From Cereibacter sphaeroides (lineage in GTDB: Bacteria > Pseudomonadota > Alphaproteobacteria > Rhodobacterales > Rhodobacteraceae), in the NCBI GenBank assembly GCA_003243455.1, contig QFQS01000003.1:62001-126000 (forward strand): a stretch of 64,000 nucleotides of DNA. Reading direction: 5' to 3'. Shown here piece by piece: positions 1-8,542 of the stretch. The notes under the pieces are model-generated. The model saw nothing but the letters and a program-made list of their open reading frames with translations. It was not told where the DNA came from and did not search any database. The number at the start of each line of letters is the position of its first letter. The first letter of the stretch is position 1. Both the position numbers and the translations under genes were made by a program.

Positions 1-502
1 AGGCTGCCAGCTCTTTCGGGACGATAAAGTCCAGAACCACCCCCTGTCCGAACCCCGCATCGCCCCAGGTTCCGATGTCGAACTCGACAACCAGGGTGGC
101 TCCGGTCGGGTATTTGTGGAAGTCGGGGTTGAGCGGCGCCCGCGTCACCAGCCGGTGCGCGAATTCCGAGATGCCGGGATTGTGGCCGATCATCATGACC
201 GTCTCCCCGGCTCCGTGACGCAGCACCGCCAGCATCACATCCGCCGCCGCGTGATAAAGGGCGGGCTTCAGCTCCAGTATCGGCGTGCCGGGAAGGGCAG
301 GCGCGATTCCCGACCACGTTTTCCGTGTCCGAAGCGCATCCGAACACAGCACCTCATCGGGCACATAGCCTCGCGAGGCCAGCCAGTCGCCCAGGTCCGC
401 TGCAGCTGCCTTGCCGCGTTCGTTCAGGGGACGATCGTGGTCGGGGGTCAGCGGGTCATCCCAGCTGGATTTGGCATGCCGCGTCAGGATCAGGCGCTTC
501 AT
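1..502 (-). CDS. SixA-type histidine phosphatase (3' end outside window)
   Basis: Predicted cytoplasmic histidine phosphatase of the phosphoglycerate-mutase-like superfamily, SixA branch, whose members remove phosphate from phosphohistidine or small phosphoesters. The first residues read MKRLILTRHAKSSWDD, so the catalytic RHA motif sits at residues 8-10. A second superfamily histidine lies in GHNPGISEF near residue 105. About 167 codons are visible and the frame runs open off the window start, so the C-terminus is missing. The start ATG overlaps the stop of the upstream Fe-S gene by 4 bases, which implies translational coupling. The substrate cannot be told from sequence. Confidence 0.85.
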   Translation of the reverse strand, partial: MKRLILTRHAKSSWDDPLTPDHDRPLNERGKAAAADLGDWLASRGYVPDEVLCSDALRTRKTWSGIAPALPGTPILELKPALYHAAADVMLAVLRHGAGETVMMIGHNPGISEFAHRLVTRAPLNPDFHKYPTGATLVVEFDIGTWGDAGFGQGVVLDFIVPKELAA

Positions 503-1149
503 CTATGGAACTGCCTCATATGATAGGCCGACTGTTCCGGCATCCTTGCATGGGCAGCCGACACGGGGCAAGCGCGCCGCACGGCGCAACCCTTTGTCAT
601 GCAATCCTGTCCCGCAGGCGTGTCAAGATAGGCATGGCAGCGGTCGAGATCGTACCCCGCGGAAGTCAGCGCACCCACCGGGCAGGCGGTAAGGCAGGGC
701 TGGCCACCGCAGGTCTCGCAGGGGCTGGTTTCGACGGGCGGTAACTCGATCCGCTGCCGCAACGCCAGCGCGCCGCGAAAGGACACCATGAGCCCCGCCT
801 CGTCATGCACCAGAAGCCGTACCGGAGAGGGCCAGACCCGCCCCGTCCGCAGCGCCCAGGCGTAGAACGGATGGTACGGCGGCCCGCCAAAGGGAAACAG
901 CGCCTTTGCCCCCAGATCGCAGGCGATACGCCCGATCACGCGTCGCGACCAGCGGTCGACCGGGTCGGTGCCCCCGTCGGACCATTCCGGGTCTGCTGTG
1001 AAATGCGGCCAGAAGCCCGGTTGGCGTGGACCGACCAGCAGCAGCGTCGCGGTTCCCCTTGGAAGATTGTCCTCCGGCCCGACCTGAAAACCGCCCAGTA
1101 CCGCCAGCGCGTGGGGCGCAAGAGCCGCTTCTATGTCTGCAAGGTTCAT
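499..1149 (-). CDS. 4Fe-4S ferredoxin-like protein related to the QueG C-terminus
   Basis: A 216-residue Fe-S protein of unknown role. The C-terminal third has a classical 4Fe-4S pattern (CETCGGQPCLTACP) followed by a second group of cysteines ending CMTKGCAVRRACP. This pair of clusters resembles the C-terminal ferredoxin part of epoxyqueuosine reductase QueG. The N-terminal part does not look like the QueG cobalamin-binding catalytic region, so queuosine activity is not claimed. No signal peptide or membrane segment is seen. Its start overlaps the argB stop and its stop overlaps the SixA-like start, both by ATGA, giving the order argB - Fe-S - sixA in one operon. Confidence 0.75.
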   Translation of the reverse strand: MNLADIEAALAPHALAVLGGFQVGPEDNLPRGTATLLLVGPRQPGFWPHFTADPEWSDGGTDPVDRWSRRVIGRIACDLGAKALFPFGGPPYHPFYAWALRTGRVWPSPVRLLVHDEAGLMVSFRGALALRQRIELPPVETSPCETCGGQPCLTACPVGALTSAGYDLDRCHAYLDTPAGQDCMTKGCAVRRACPVSAAHARMPEQSAYHMRQFHR

Positions 1150-2042
1150 TCCTGCCGCGGTTTTACCCGCGGCTCGGTAGTGCGGATGATCGAGCCTGCG
1201 CCATGATCGGTGAACAACTCCAAGAGGCAGGCATTCGGGATGCGCCCATCTAGGATGACCACCGCGCGCACGCCCTGTTCCAGCGCCATCAGCGCGGTCT
1301 CGGTCTTGGGGATCATGCCGCCAGCGATAATGCCCCGCGCGGTCAGATCACGAATTTCCTCGGGGCGAAGCTGGGTCACAACCTCGCCCGACTCATCCTT
1401 TACGCCTGCAACATCGGTCAGCAACAGCAACCGGTCCGCCTTGAGCGCACCGGCGATGGCGCCGGCGGCAGTGTCACCGTTCACATTGAAGGTCTCATTA
1501 TCCGCCATGCCCGTCGCGACGGGGGCGACGACGGGTATGATGCCTGCATTGTAAAGGTCGCGCAGCACCTGAACATTCATCTCGACAGGGCGACCGACAT
1601 ATCCCAGTTCAGGATCGTCGGCGACGCACACCATGAGGTCGTCATCCTTGCCAGATATACCAACGGCGCGGCCCCCGGCATCCATGATCGCCTGCACGAT
1701 GCGCTTGTTCACAAGGCCGGACAGGATCATCTCGACGACTTCTACCGTCGCTTTGTCGGTCACCCGCTTGCCCCGGACGAATTCCGATTTGATGCCAAGC
1801 TTGGTCAGCATCTCATTGATCATCGGCCCGCCGCCGTGGACGACCACTGGGTTCACGCCCACCTGACGCATCAGGACGATATCGCGCGCGAACTCGGCCA
1901 TCGCCTCGTCATCGCCCATGGCGTTGCCGCCGAATTTCACGACGACGACGGCACCCGAATAGCGCTGCAGATAGGGCAGGGCCTCGGACAAGGTGCGGGC
2001 GGTGGCTACGGGTTCACGCATCATGGCGAGCTGCTTTTTCAT
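1146..2042 (-). CDS. argB: acetylglutamate kinase
   Basis: Cytoplasmic N-acetyl-L-glutamate kinase, second step of arginine synthesis (N-acetylglutamate + ATP to N-acetylglutamyl phosphate). The 298-residue length is normal for the amino-acid-kinase family. Seen motifs are VVVKFGGNAMGD near residue 35 (phosphate loop) and VVVHGGGPMI near 68, with a C-terminal stretch IPKTETALMALEQG typical of ArgB. The chosen ATG gives MKKQLAMMREPVATARTL. A second ATG six codons on (2024) is nearly equivalent, since homologues diverge at this end. First gene of an overlapping three-gene minus-strand operon; 117 bp separate it from the divergent SDR gene. Confidence 0.95.
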   Translation of the reverse strand: MKKQLAMMREPVATARTLSEALPYLQRYSGAVVVVKFGGNAMGDDEAMAEFARDIVLMRQVGVNPVVVHGGGPMINEMLTKLGIKSEFVRGKRVTDKATVEVVEMILSGLVNKRIVQAIMDAGGRAVGISGKDDDLMVCVADDPELGYVGRPVEMNVQVLRDLYNAGIIPVVAPVATGMADNETFNVNGDTAAGAIAGALKADRLLLLTDVAGVKDESGEVVTQLRPEEIRDLTARGIIAGGMIPKTETALMALEQGVRAVVILDGRIPNACLLELFTDHGAGSIIRTTEPRVKPRQE

Positions 2043-2159
2043 AGGGGCGAGCCTTTGGGCATGACCGTTTTGGTAACGGCTTTAGCGACATATGCCAAGG
2101 CATCGCCTTGCAAATCCTTACTAAAGGCATAAGGTTTCAGGGCTGCGACAGAGGGCATC

Positions 2160-2891
2160 ATGGCCGAACAAAAAACCCTTGTCCTGACAGGCGCAAGTCG
2201 CGGGATCGGCCATGCTACGGTCAAGCGTTTTTCCGCCGAAGGCTGGCGGGTTCTGACCTGTTCGCGCCAGCCATTTGACCCACGTTGTCCGTGGCCGGGC
2301 GGAGAAGAAAACCACATCGTCATCGACCTTGCGGACCCCAACCAGACCATCGAGGCGATCGAAGTTATCCGGGCCAAACTGGATGGCAAATTGCATGCGC
2401 TGGTCAACAATGCCGGGATAAGCCCAAAGGGGGCGGGCGGAGCCCGGTTGAACACGCTCGACACGGATCTGCGAACCTGGGGACATGTGTTCCACGTCAA
2501 TTTCTTCGCCTGCGTCGTGCTGGCACGGGGATTGCAGGCGGAACTTGCGGCGGCGCGCGGGTCGGTCGTCAACGTGACCTCGATTGCGGGTTCGCGCGTT
2601 CACCCCTTTGCCGGGGCCGCCTATGCGACATCAAAGGCGGCGCTGGCCGCGCTGACGCGAGAGATGGCGCATGATTTCGGGCCCATGGGGGTGCGCGTCA
2701 ACGCCATTGCGCCGGGTGAGGTCGAAACAGCGATCCTCAGCCCGGGCACGGACAAGATCGTTAAAAAGCTGCCCATGCAGCGTCTGGGGCAGCCAAAGGA
2801 AGTCGCAGACGCGATCTGGTTTTTGTGCTCTGACCAGTCGAGCTACATCTCGGGCGCCGAGATCGAGGTGAACGGCGCCCAGCACGTCTGA
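2160..2891 (+). CDS. SDR family NAD(P)-dependent oxidoreductase
   Basis: A 243-residue classical short-chain dehydrogenase/reductase. TGASRGIGHA near residue 10 is the cofactor-binding glycine motif. LVNNAGIS, a serine in VTSIAGS and YATSK supply the structural Asn and the catalytic Ser-Tyr-Lys set. The end, ISGAEIEVNGAQHV, has the usual SDR close. Residue 33 in the TCSRQPF region is basic, hinting at NADPH, but the substrate is unknown. A GAGGG-like ribosome site lies just before the ATG. Its stop is only 4 bp from the convergent cyclic-nucleotide-binding gene, leaving no room for a terminator. Confidence 0.85.
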   Translation: MAEQKTLVLTGASRGIGHATVKRFSAEGWRVLTCSRQPFDPRCPWPGGEENHIVIDLADPNQTIEAIEVIRAKLDGKLHALVNNAGISPKGAGGARLNTLDTDLRTWGHVFHVNFFACVVLARGLQAELAAARGSVVNVTSIAGSRVHPFAGAAYATSKAALAALTREMAHDFGPMGVRVNAIAPGEVETAILSPGTDKIVKKLPMQRLGQPKEVADAIWFLCSDQSSYISGAEIEVNGAQHV

Positions 2892-2895
2892 CGGG

Positions 2896-3315
2896 TCAGC
2901 TTGCCAGCGCCATGCGTTCGCCCAGAACGCGGATGATCTGCGCCATGGTGCCGGGGCAGCAGGCCAGAAGCTTGTGGAAATGGTCCTTGGTGATGCGCAG
3001 GGTCTCGACCCTGCTTCGCGCCTGAACCGTATGCGCGCGGGGCTTGTCGGACAGGATCGCGACCTCACCCACAACGGTGCGCGCGCCGGAGGTGCCCACA
3101 TTCACCTGGCCGCCAGGGGTTTCGTCGATCAGATCGACCTCGCCCGAAAGGATGACATAGGCCGAATCCGCACTATCGCCCTTGCGATACAGGATATGGC
3201 CCGGCTCAAAGATCACACGGTCGGAAGCAAAGGCCAGAAGCTTGAGCTTCGAGGTCTCCATCCCCGCGAAAAGCGGGACACCGCGCAATACACTCACTTC
3301 GTCGTGCAGAAGCAT
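2896..3315 (-). CDS. stand-alone cyclic-nucleotide-binding domain protein
   Basis: A 139-residue protein made almost entirely of one Crp-type cyclic-nucleotide-binding domain. It begins LRGVPLFAGMETSKLKLLA, the family's opening. The phosphate-binding cassette is intact (VGEVAILSDKPRAHTVQA), with the Gly-Glu pair and the Arg that contact the cyclic nucleotide. No helix-turn-helix, kinase or membrane segment follows, so it is probably a sensor subunit that acts on a partner. It lies 43 bp downstream of the degenerate ABC-exporter-like gene on the same strand and is probably co-transcribed, making that protein the obvious partner. Cyclic-nucleotide binding is inferred from the motif. Confidence 0.8.
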   Translation of the reverse strand: MLLHDEVSVLRGVPLFAGMETSKLKLLAFASDRVIFEPGHILYRKGDSADSAYVILSGEVDLIDETPGGQVNVGTSGARTVVGEVAILSDKPRAHTVQARSRVETLRITKDHFHKLLACCPGTMAQIIRVLGERMALAS

Positions 3316-3358
3316 TGCCTTGGATCGCCCTTGATAGACCAGACGCGCCGCGACCTCT

Positions 3359-6079
3359 CTACTCCGCCACGGCTTTGTGAATCATAGCACCTTCGTTTTT
3401 ACTTGTCCCGTCGGTTTCTTGTTCTTCCTGGATCACATGGTCCTTGAAAACCAACGTCCGGTCGAAATGTTTCGCAAATGCCCGCGAAGACAGCACCCAG
3501 AGAACCGCGGGCCTGTCGCCATCGGAGTTCAGGAATTCCAGCGTGTCGGTCAGGATCTGTTCCTGCAACACGGGGTCAAGACCCGACAGCGGCCTGTTGA
3601 AAATATAGTAATCCGATCGCCGGATTAAAGCCCGGCCCAGATTCAGCTTCTGCCGCTGCACCAGCGTCAGGCGCCGACCTGACGCGCCCAGGTTGTAGTC
3701 CAGCCCTACCGACAGGACGCGGCGATACAACTTGGGCTTTTCCTGCAGCAGCGTCATTATGACGCTGCGTACCTGACGCTCGGCGTCGTTGAAGCGCAGG
3801 TTGATCTTGCCGAACACGATGTTGTCCAGAAGGCTGCCTGCGGACAGATAGCTGTCCGGGTCATACCTTTCAAACAGCGGGTCAAGGTGTTCGGGAATGC
3901 CTTCGTGGAATGCCTCGCGCACCTCGACGATCTTTTTCATCAGGTCGTCGCTCAGAACACCGAAGCGGTGCTGCGGCTCGACGTAGAGGAAGCTCAGCTG
4001 CATCATGGCAAGCCGGTCTTCGGGGCTGGCCTTTTCATAGTCGTGGTTGCGCAGTCGCTGCACCATCGCCTGGAATCGGGGGATGTCATCGGCGGACATG
4101 TAGCTCAGCCGTTCAAAGAACGGGTGGTCTGGCGGCAGATCCTGGAACAGTTCCAGCGTGGTCTCCGCAATCGACAGGCCCATGTCGAACAGCATCTTGC
4201 CAAGACCGCTTTCCTCGATCGTGCGATTGAAGAAAGCCGTCCCCTCGGCCAGCCCGGCCTGATCCTTCACCCCGGTAAGGACCCCGAACAACAGGTTGTC
4301 TACCACCCTCGCTTCCGAGTTGTAGCTGCCCGCCTCGAACGGCACGACGAGGTTCGAGAGGCCCTGACGATGCAGCTCTTCGCGGAATTCATGGCGCAAC
4401 CTGACAATGCGATCTGTCAGTTCCGGTTCATCATCGTTTTCGAAGGTCGAGTGCAGGGCAAACTCCAGCACCTGATCGGACATCCGCACGACATCCAGAA
4501 CCGCCATGATCGCGCCAAGGATGCCATCCTCATCCGTTACGGCATGGGCATCGGCAGTATTGATCCAGTCGCTGTCCAGGTCGAAGTCGGGGTTGCCGGA
4601 TTTCTCCGCCTCGTTCAGTTGCCACTTCCGGCGGCGCGCGGCCTTGCCCGTATATTCCACTGCCGTCACGGGACGATGCTTCAGCCCATACAGCAGGTTG
4701 TCGCGCAGGGTTCCGAAGAAGAAGTAGGTGTCAGAAGACGCGTAAGATATGCGCTGGCCCGTCAGCGACTCCGGCATGATGAACAGATCGTCCTCACCCG
4801 CAGTGACCCGGCCGCTGGTCGGCCAGGCGATGCGTGCAAAAGCTTCGGCCACCGCATCTGCCCCGCTGTTGCTATCGCCGACGATACCGATCCGTTCGCC
4901 GGGTTCGATGCGCATCGACACGTGCTCCAGCCGTTTGGAACCGCTGTCGTCTTCAAGCGTCAGATTGGCCAAGATAAGCGGCTGTGCGATGTGGGCCATC
5001 CTCTCGGCGTCGGGCGGCGTTTCGACCGAAGTTATGAACTCCTCGCTGCTGAACTGGTCCACAACCTGTTCGTATTTCACCTGCACGTCCTGACGTTGCA
5101 GATCCCAGTCGATCAGCTCTTTCAGGGGGCCGGGAAGCTCTTTGTAGGCGTTGATCACGGCGACCAGTTGACCAACGTCCAGCTTGCCCTGAATGGCGAG
5201 GTAGCCGCCGATCAGATAGAACAGGAACGGCGTCAGCTGTGCCAGGAAGTTGTTCAGGAATTTCACCATGAACTTGCGCTGGTAAATCTCGTAGCGGATG
5301 CGGAAGATCGTCCCCAGCCGCGTCGAGATATCGGCACGTTCGTAGTTCGAGGTGTCGTAGGCGTGGATCGTGTTGATCCCCTCGACGATCTCGTTCACCC
5401 GGCCGGCAAGCTGGCGCGCAGTCAGCTGGCGTTCACGGCCCAGTTCGATCAGGCGGCGGCGCAGGCGGGGGATGATCAGGAACTGCACACCTGCCATGAC
5501 GAAGGCCACCATACCCAGCCAGATGTTCTGAACGAAGATGAAGGCGAGCGCGGTTACTGCCTGTCCGCCCAGAAGCGCCGGCTGGACGAAGGCATCGCCG
5601 GTAAAGCTGCCCAGCGGTTCGACCTCGTCCTTGACCATAGACGATACCTCGGCACCCTTCACGTGCTTGAAGTATGACGGGCGGAAACGAAGGATGCGGT
5701 CGACCAGCTCAAACCGGATGCGGCGCAGCAGGCGCTCTCCAAGCAAGCCTTTGAAAGTATTTATATAATATTTGAAAAGCCCGTTGATTATAACAAGCGA
5801 CAGGAAGGCGATGCTCAGCCCGATCAGGGATTCCATCCGGCCCAGCTGATAGCCACCGACAAGGTTGACCGTGCCGTAGTAGGGAATGTCCAGGCTGGCT
5901 GGCATGAAAGGTTCGGTACCATCGTCGAACCCACCGCCCATGATGGGACCGTTCACGATCTGCTTGGGCAGATCGAAGGCCAGATAGTAGGGAATCATCG
6001 AAATGGCGACGATCACCAGAATCCATATTTGGTGCCGCCTGGTATGCGTCCAGATATACTTCGAGAAACTGGGTTCCAT
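3359..6079 (-). CDS. ABC-exporter-like membrane protein with degenerate ATPase motifs
   Basis: A 906-residue protein with an ABC type I exporter membrane domain (residues 1-330, hydrophobic segments near 18-36, 84-105, 170-205 and 280-300) and a C-terminal region in the nucleotide-binding position that is far longer than usual (about 550 residues against 230). The catalytic motifs look lost. Walker A is GDSNSGAD at 401-408, with Ala and Asp where Lys and Ser/Thr belong. The Q-loop position reads YASSD. The signature is LTLVQ (804-808) instead of LSGGQ. Walker B reads YYIFNR at 824-829, and the H-loop reads SSRA. An insert of roughly 290 residues separates Q-loop from signature. Followed by the cyclic-nucleotide-binding gene and preceded by glycosyltransferases. 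ATP-driven transport is doubtful. Confidence 0.8.
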   Translation of the reverse strand: MEPSFSKYIWTHTRRHQIWILVIVAISMIPYYLAFDLPKQIVNGPIMGGGFDDGTEPFMPASLDIPYYGTVNLVGGYQLGRMESLIGLSIAFLSLVIINGLFKYYINTFKGLLGERLLRRIRFELVDRILRFRPSYFKHVKGAEVSSMVKDEVEPLGSFTGDAFVQPALLGGQAVTALAFIFVQNIWLGMVAFVMAGVQFLIIPRLRRRLIELGRERQLTARQLAGRVNEIVEGINTIHAYDTSNYERADISTRLGTIFRIRYEIYQRKFMVKFLNNFLAQLTPFLFYLIGGYLAIQGKLDVGQLVAVINAYKELPGPLKELIDWDLQRQDVQVKYEQVVDQFSSEEFITSVETPPDAERMAHIAQPLILANLTLEDDSGSKRLEHVSMRIEPGERIGIVGDSNSGADAVAEAFARIAWPTSGRVTAGEDDLFIMPESLTGQRISYASSDTYFFFGTLRDNLLYGLKHRPVTAVEYTGKAARRRKWQLNEAEKSGNPDFDLDSDWINTADAHAVTDEDGILGAIMAVLDVVRMSDQVLEFALHSTFENDDEPELTDRIVRLRHEFREELHRQGLSNLVVPFEAGSYNSEARVVDNLLFGVLTGVKDQAGLAEGTAFFNRTIEESGLGKMLFDMGLSIAETTLELFQDLPPDHPFFERLSYMSADDIPRFQAMVQRLRNHDYEKASPEDRLAMMQLSFLYVEPQHRFGVLSDDLMKKIVEVREAFHEGIPEHLDPLFERYDPDSYLSAGSLLDNIVFGKINLRFNDAERQVRSVIMTLLQEKPKLYRRVLSVGLDYNLGASGRRLTLVQRQKLNLGRALIRRSDYYIFNRPLSGLDPVLQEQILTDTLEFLNSDGDRPAVLWVLSSRAFAKHFDRTLVFKDHVIQEEQETDGTSKNEGAMIHKAVAE

Positions 6080-6164
6080 TCGGCGCTTTATCCCGAACCT
6101 GCCGCCTTAGTTAAGTAGTTTGCGGCTAGCGGGCGCTATGGAAAATGCGTGCGGCCCGCGTTTG

Positions 6165-7307
6165 TTACATTTGCTGCAAGATTTGTGACGTGCGCGCAGC
6201 ACCTTCAATATCGATGACCGGCATATTTGGAGAGGGCATCTGTGCGATAGCTGCCTTGACGGCCTCTGCGAGGCTGGCCGGGGAAAGCGCCGCTTCTGTC
6301 AGTATGGCAGCGCGGCCGACACGAGACAACTTCTCCGCGCGGTCGCTCTGTTCCGTTTCGCCGTCCACCGCGAAAGGGATCAGGATCGCGCGGCAACCGG
6401 CCTGCAGGATGTCGCCGACAGTGTTGTATCCCGCCTGTGAGACGGAAATGCGCGAGGCGGACAAAAGGGCAGGGAAATCGGTGCGAAACCGCATGATCTG
6501 GACATTGGCGGGGGCGCTGGCCGTCAGGTGCTGGTATTCGTCCTGAGGCAGGTTCGGACCTGCGATAATGCCCCAGCGCAGATCAGGCGGCAGCATCGCT
6601 ACCGCGCCAAGTGCTGCCCGAAACAGACCCGCTCCGACCGCGCCGCCGCCTGCAGAGACCAGAACGTCATGGCGCTCTGGCGAAGGCTCGGCCCGATCGC
6701 CACAGACCAATCCCGTATAGGCGATCTTGTCCGCGATACGGTCGGCCAGCGCAAAGCTGTCGCCAAGGGCGGCGAAGGCCGGGTCGCCATGCACCAGCAC
6801 TCGGTCGAAATGGGCGTTGACCATTGCGACCGTCTCTTCATCCCGTCCCGGCTTGCCGCTGCGTTGTAATATGTCGCGGAGCGAGGTGACGAGTTTTGGT
6901 CTGAGCTGCGACGCTTCAATCGCTTCGATCAGCGGAAGCAGTTCGAACCGAACCTGCCTGCGACCAAAGGGAAAGGCCTCGATCATCACGATATCGGGGC
7001 GGGCGTCACGATAGGCGGCAAGCAGCAGGTCGCGGCGGTGGTCAAGATAGGTCTCGCTCGCCGGGTTGCCGTCTGCGTCGAGCAACCCCTTGAAGCCACC
7101 ATCTGGCACCGCAATTGCGGGCAGGACGACATGCGCAATCTGAGCTGGCGGAAAGCCAGTCACCGGACGCCCGCCAGTTACCAGCGTCACCTCCATCCCG
7201 TCGGCCTGAAGCCGAGCGGCAATGCGGCTGGCCCGCGCAAGATGACCGATACCAAGCAGGTGCTGGACGTAAAAGAATACCCGGCGCGCGGTCATTGATC
7301 CCGTCAT
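6165..7307 (-). CDS. MurG-like glycosyltransferase (COG4671 type)
   Basis: Predicted cytoplasmic glycosyltransferase of GT-B fold, 380 residues, resembling the uncharacterised COG4671 group related to MurG. The N-terminal glycine-rich loop is VQHLLGIGHLARASRIA. The C-terminal donor-binding half has VSQAGYNTVGDIL, matching the position of the MurG GxGT/E motif. Sugar donor and acceptor are unknown. Its start overlaps the stop of the upstream GT4 gene by ATGA, making it the third of three coupled glycosyltransferase genes. An 85-bp gap follows before the degenerate ABC protein. The paralogue at 8539-9744 shares the same architecture. Confidence 0.75.
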   Translation of the reverse strand: MTGSMTARRVFFYVQHLLGIGHLARASRIAARLQADGMEVTLVTGGRPVTGFPPAQIAHVVLPAIAVPDGGFKGLLDADGNPASETYLDHRRDLLLAAYRDARPDIVMIEAFPFGRRQVRFELLPLIEAIEASQLRPKLVTSLRDILQRSGKPGRDEETVAMVNAHFDRVLVHGDPAFAALGDSFALADRIADKIAYTGLVCGDRAEPSPERHDVLVSAGGGAVGAGLFRAALGAVAMLPPDLRWGIIAGPNLPQDEYQHLTASAPANVQIMRFRTDFPALLSASRISVSQAGYNTVGDILQAGCRAILIPFAVDGETEQSDRAEKLSRVGRAAILTEAALSPASLAEAVKAAIAQMPSPNMPVIDIEGAARTSQILQQM

Positions 7308-8542
7308 TCCCTTTCGAACAGGCCGACAAGCTGACGCACACTCGCATGATAGTCGAGCGTCGCGCGCACCTTCGTCTCCGCAACCGCGCCTAACTTCGCG
7401 CGCAATGAAGGATCGCGGATCGCGCGCTCCAATGCTTGCGCGAATGCGTTCGAATTCTCCGGTGGCACCAGCAGCCCGTTCACCTGATCCTCGAACAACT
7501 CAGGAATGCCCGAAATATCTGTCGAAACGCAGGTCAGCCCCTGGCTCGCAGCCTCGACCAGCACGTTTGGCAGGCCGTCGCGATCGCCGTCTGCCGTGAT
7601 GCGGCAGGCAAGCGCAAAGAGATCAGACTGTCGATAGGCCGCAAGAATCTGCGACTGATCGCTTGAACCACGCCATGTCACACGGTCTGAAAGCCCCAGT
7701 GAACCCGTAAGTGCCTCCAGCGCCGAACGCTCAGCACCCCCGCCGATATGCGTGAAACGCCAGTGAAGATCGGGCGGCAAAAGCGCCAGCGCCCGCAGCA
7801 GAACGTCATATCCCTTTTTGGGCACTGCCCGACCCACGCTCAGGATCTGCACCGGGTCGTCAGGCTGGCTTCCATCGCGCGCGGGACGTTCTGCGGTGAA
7901 ACGGGGAAACCGCTCAAGGTTCAGGCCATGATAGCTGAGCATCACGCTTTCAGGATCTGCCACCAGCGCGCGTAGGTGCTCGAAGCCGGTCTTCGTGCAG
8001 GTCACCGTCCATTTCGCGCGGTCCAGCTTTCCCGCAAGCTCCCAATCGGGCGAGGTCCAGATGTCTTTCGCATGGGCTGAGATGGTGAAGGGTGTTCCCA
8101 TGATGCGCGCGGCGTAGTCGGCGACCGATGCGGGCGTATGGATGAAATGCGCATGAAGCCTGTCCGCACCTTCGGGCCATTCGGCCACCAGCACGGCGGC
8201 CTGGCCCAGCCTGCGGATACGGTTCGGCGTAAGGTCGCGCCGCAGATCGGCAAGGAAGTCGCGGAATGTCGCGCGGAAACCCGGTTGGCGAAACGCCGCG
8301 CGGAAGCCGCGCAGAACCCGCAGCGGCTCCTGATATAGGTATTCCGGCAGATAAAGAACGGAGGCGCGAACCTCGTCATGAACCGCGTGCCGTTTGGCAT
8401 CCGTGGGGCGGCGCAGCGACACGATGACAAGATCCAGCCCTGCCTGTTCCAGCCCGCTCAGTTCTTGCGCGATAAAGGTTTCCGACAATCGGGGATAGCC
8501 TTTGACCACTACCGCGATCTTGCGCCGGTCTGGCTGCGTCAC
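7304..8542 (-). CDS. glycosyltransferase family 4 protein
   Basis: A 412-residue GT-B enzyme of the GT4 type. The N-terminal acceptor half starts VVVKGYPRLSETFIAQELSG, the wording common in colanic-acid/exopolysaccharide GT4 enzymes. The donor half has ILSVGRAVPKKGYDVLLRAL, then DGLPNVLVEAASQGLTCVST, where the conserved Glu of the E-x7-E region sits in VLVEA; the first Glu position is shifted to Asp/Gly. No signal or membrane helix. Overlaps both neighbouring glycosyltransferases by ATGA, so the three enzymes are probably made together for one glycan. Donor sugar is not predictable. Confidence 0.8.
   Translation of the reverse strand: MTQPDRRKIAVVVKGYPRLSETFIAQELSGLEQAGLDLVIVSLRRPTDAKRHAVHDEVRASVLYLPEYLYQEPLRVLRGFRAAFRQPGFRATFRDFLADLRRDLTPNRIRRLGQAAVLVAEWPEGADRLHAHFIHTPASVADYAARIMGTPFTISAHAKDIWTSPDWELAGKLDRAKWTVTCTKTGFEHLRALVADPESVMLSYHGLNLERFPRFTAERPARDGSQPDDPVQILSVGRAVPKKGYDVLLRALALLPPDLHWRFTHIGGGAERSALEALTGSLGLSDRVTWRGSSDQSQILAAYRQSDLFALACRITADGDRDGLPNVLVEAASQGLTCVSTDISGIPELFEDQVNGLLVPPENSNAFAQALERAIRDPSLRAKLGAVAETKVRATLDYHASVRQLVGLFERE

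Noticed and set aside
3887..5677. 596-codon open frame antisense to the degenerate ABC gene
   Set aside because: It mirrors the codon periodicity of the sense gene, has no recognisable domain and is expected by chance opposite GC-rich genes.
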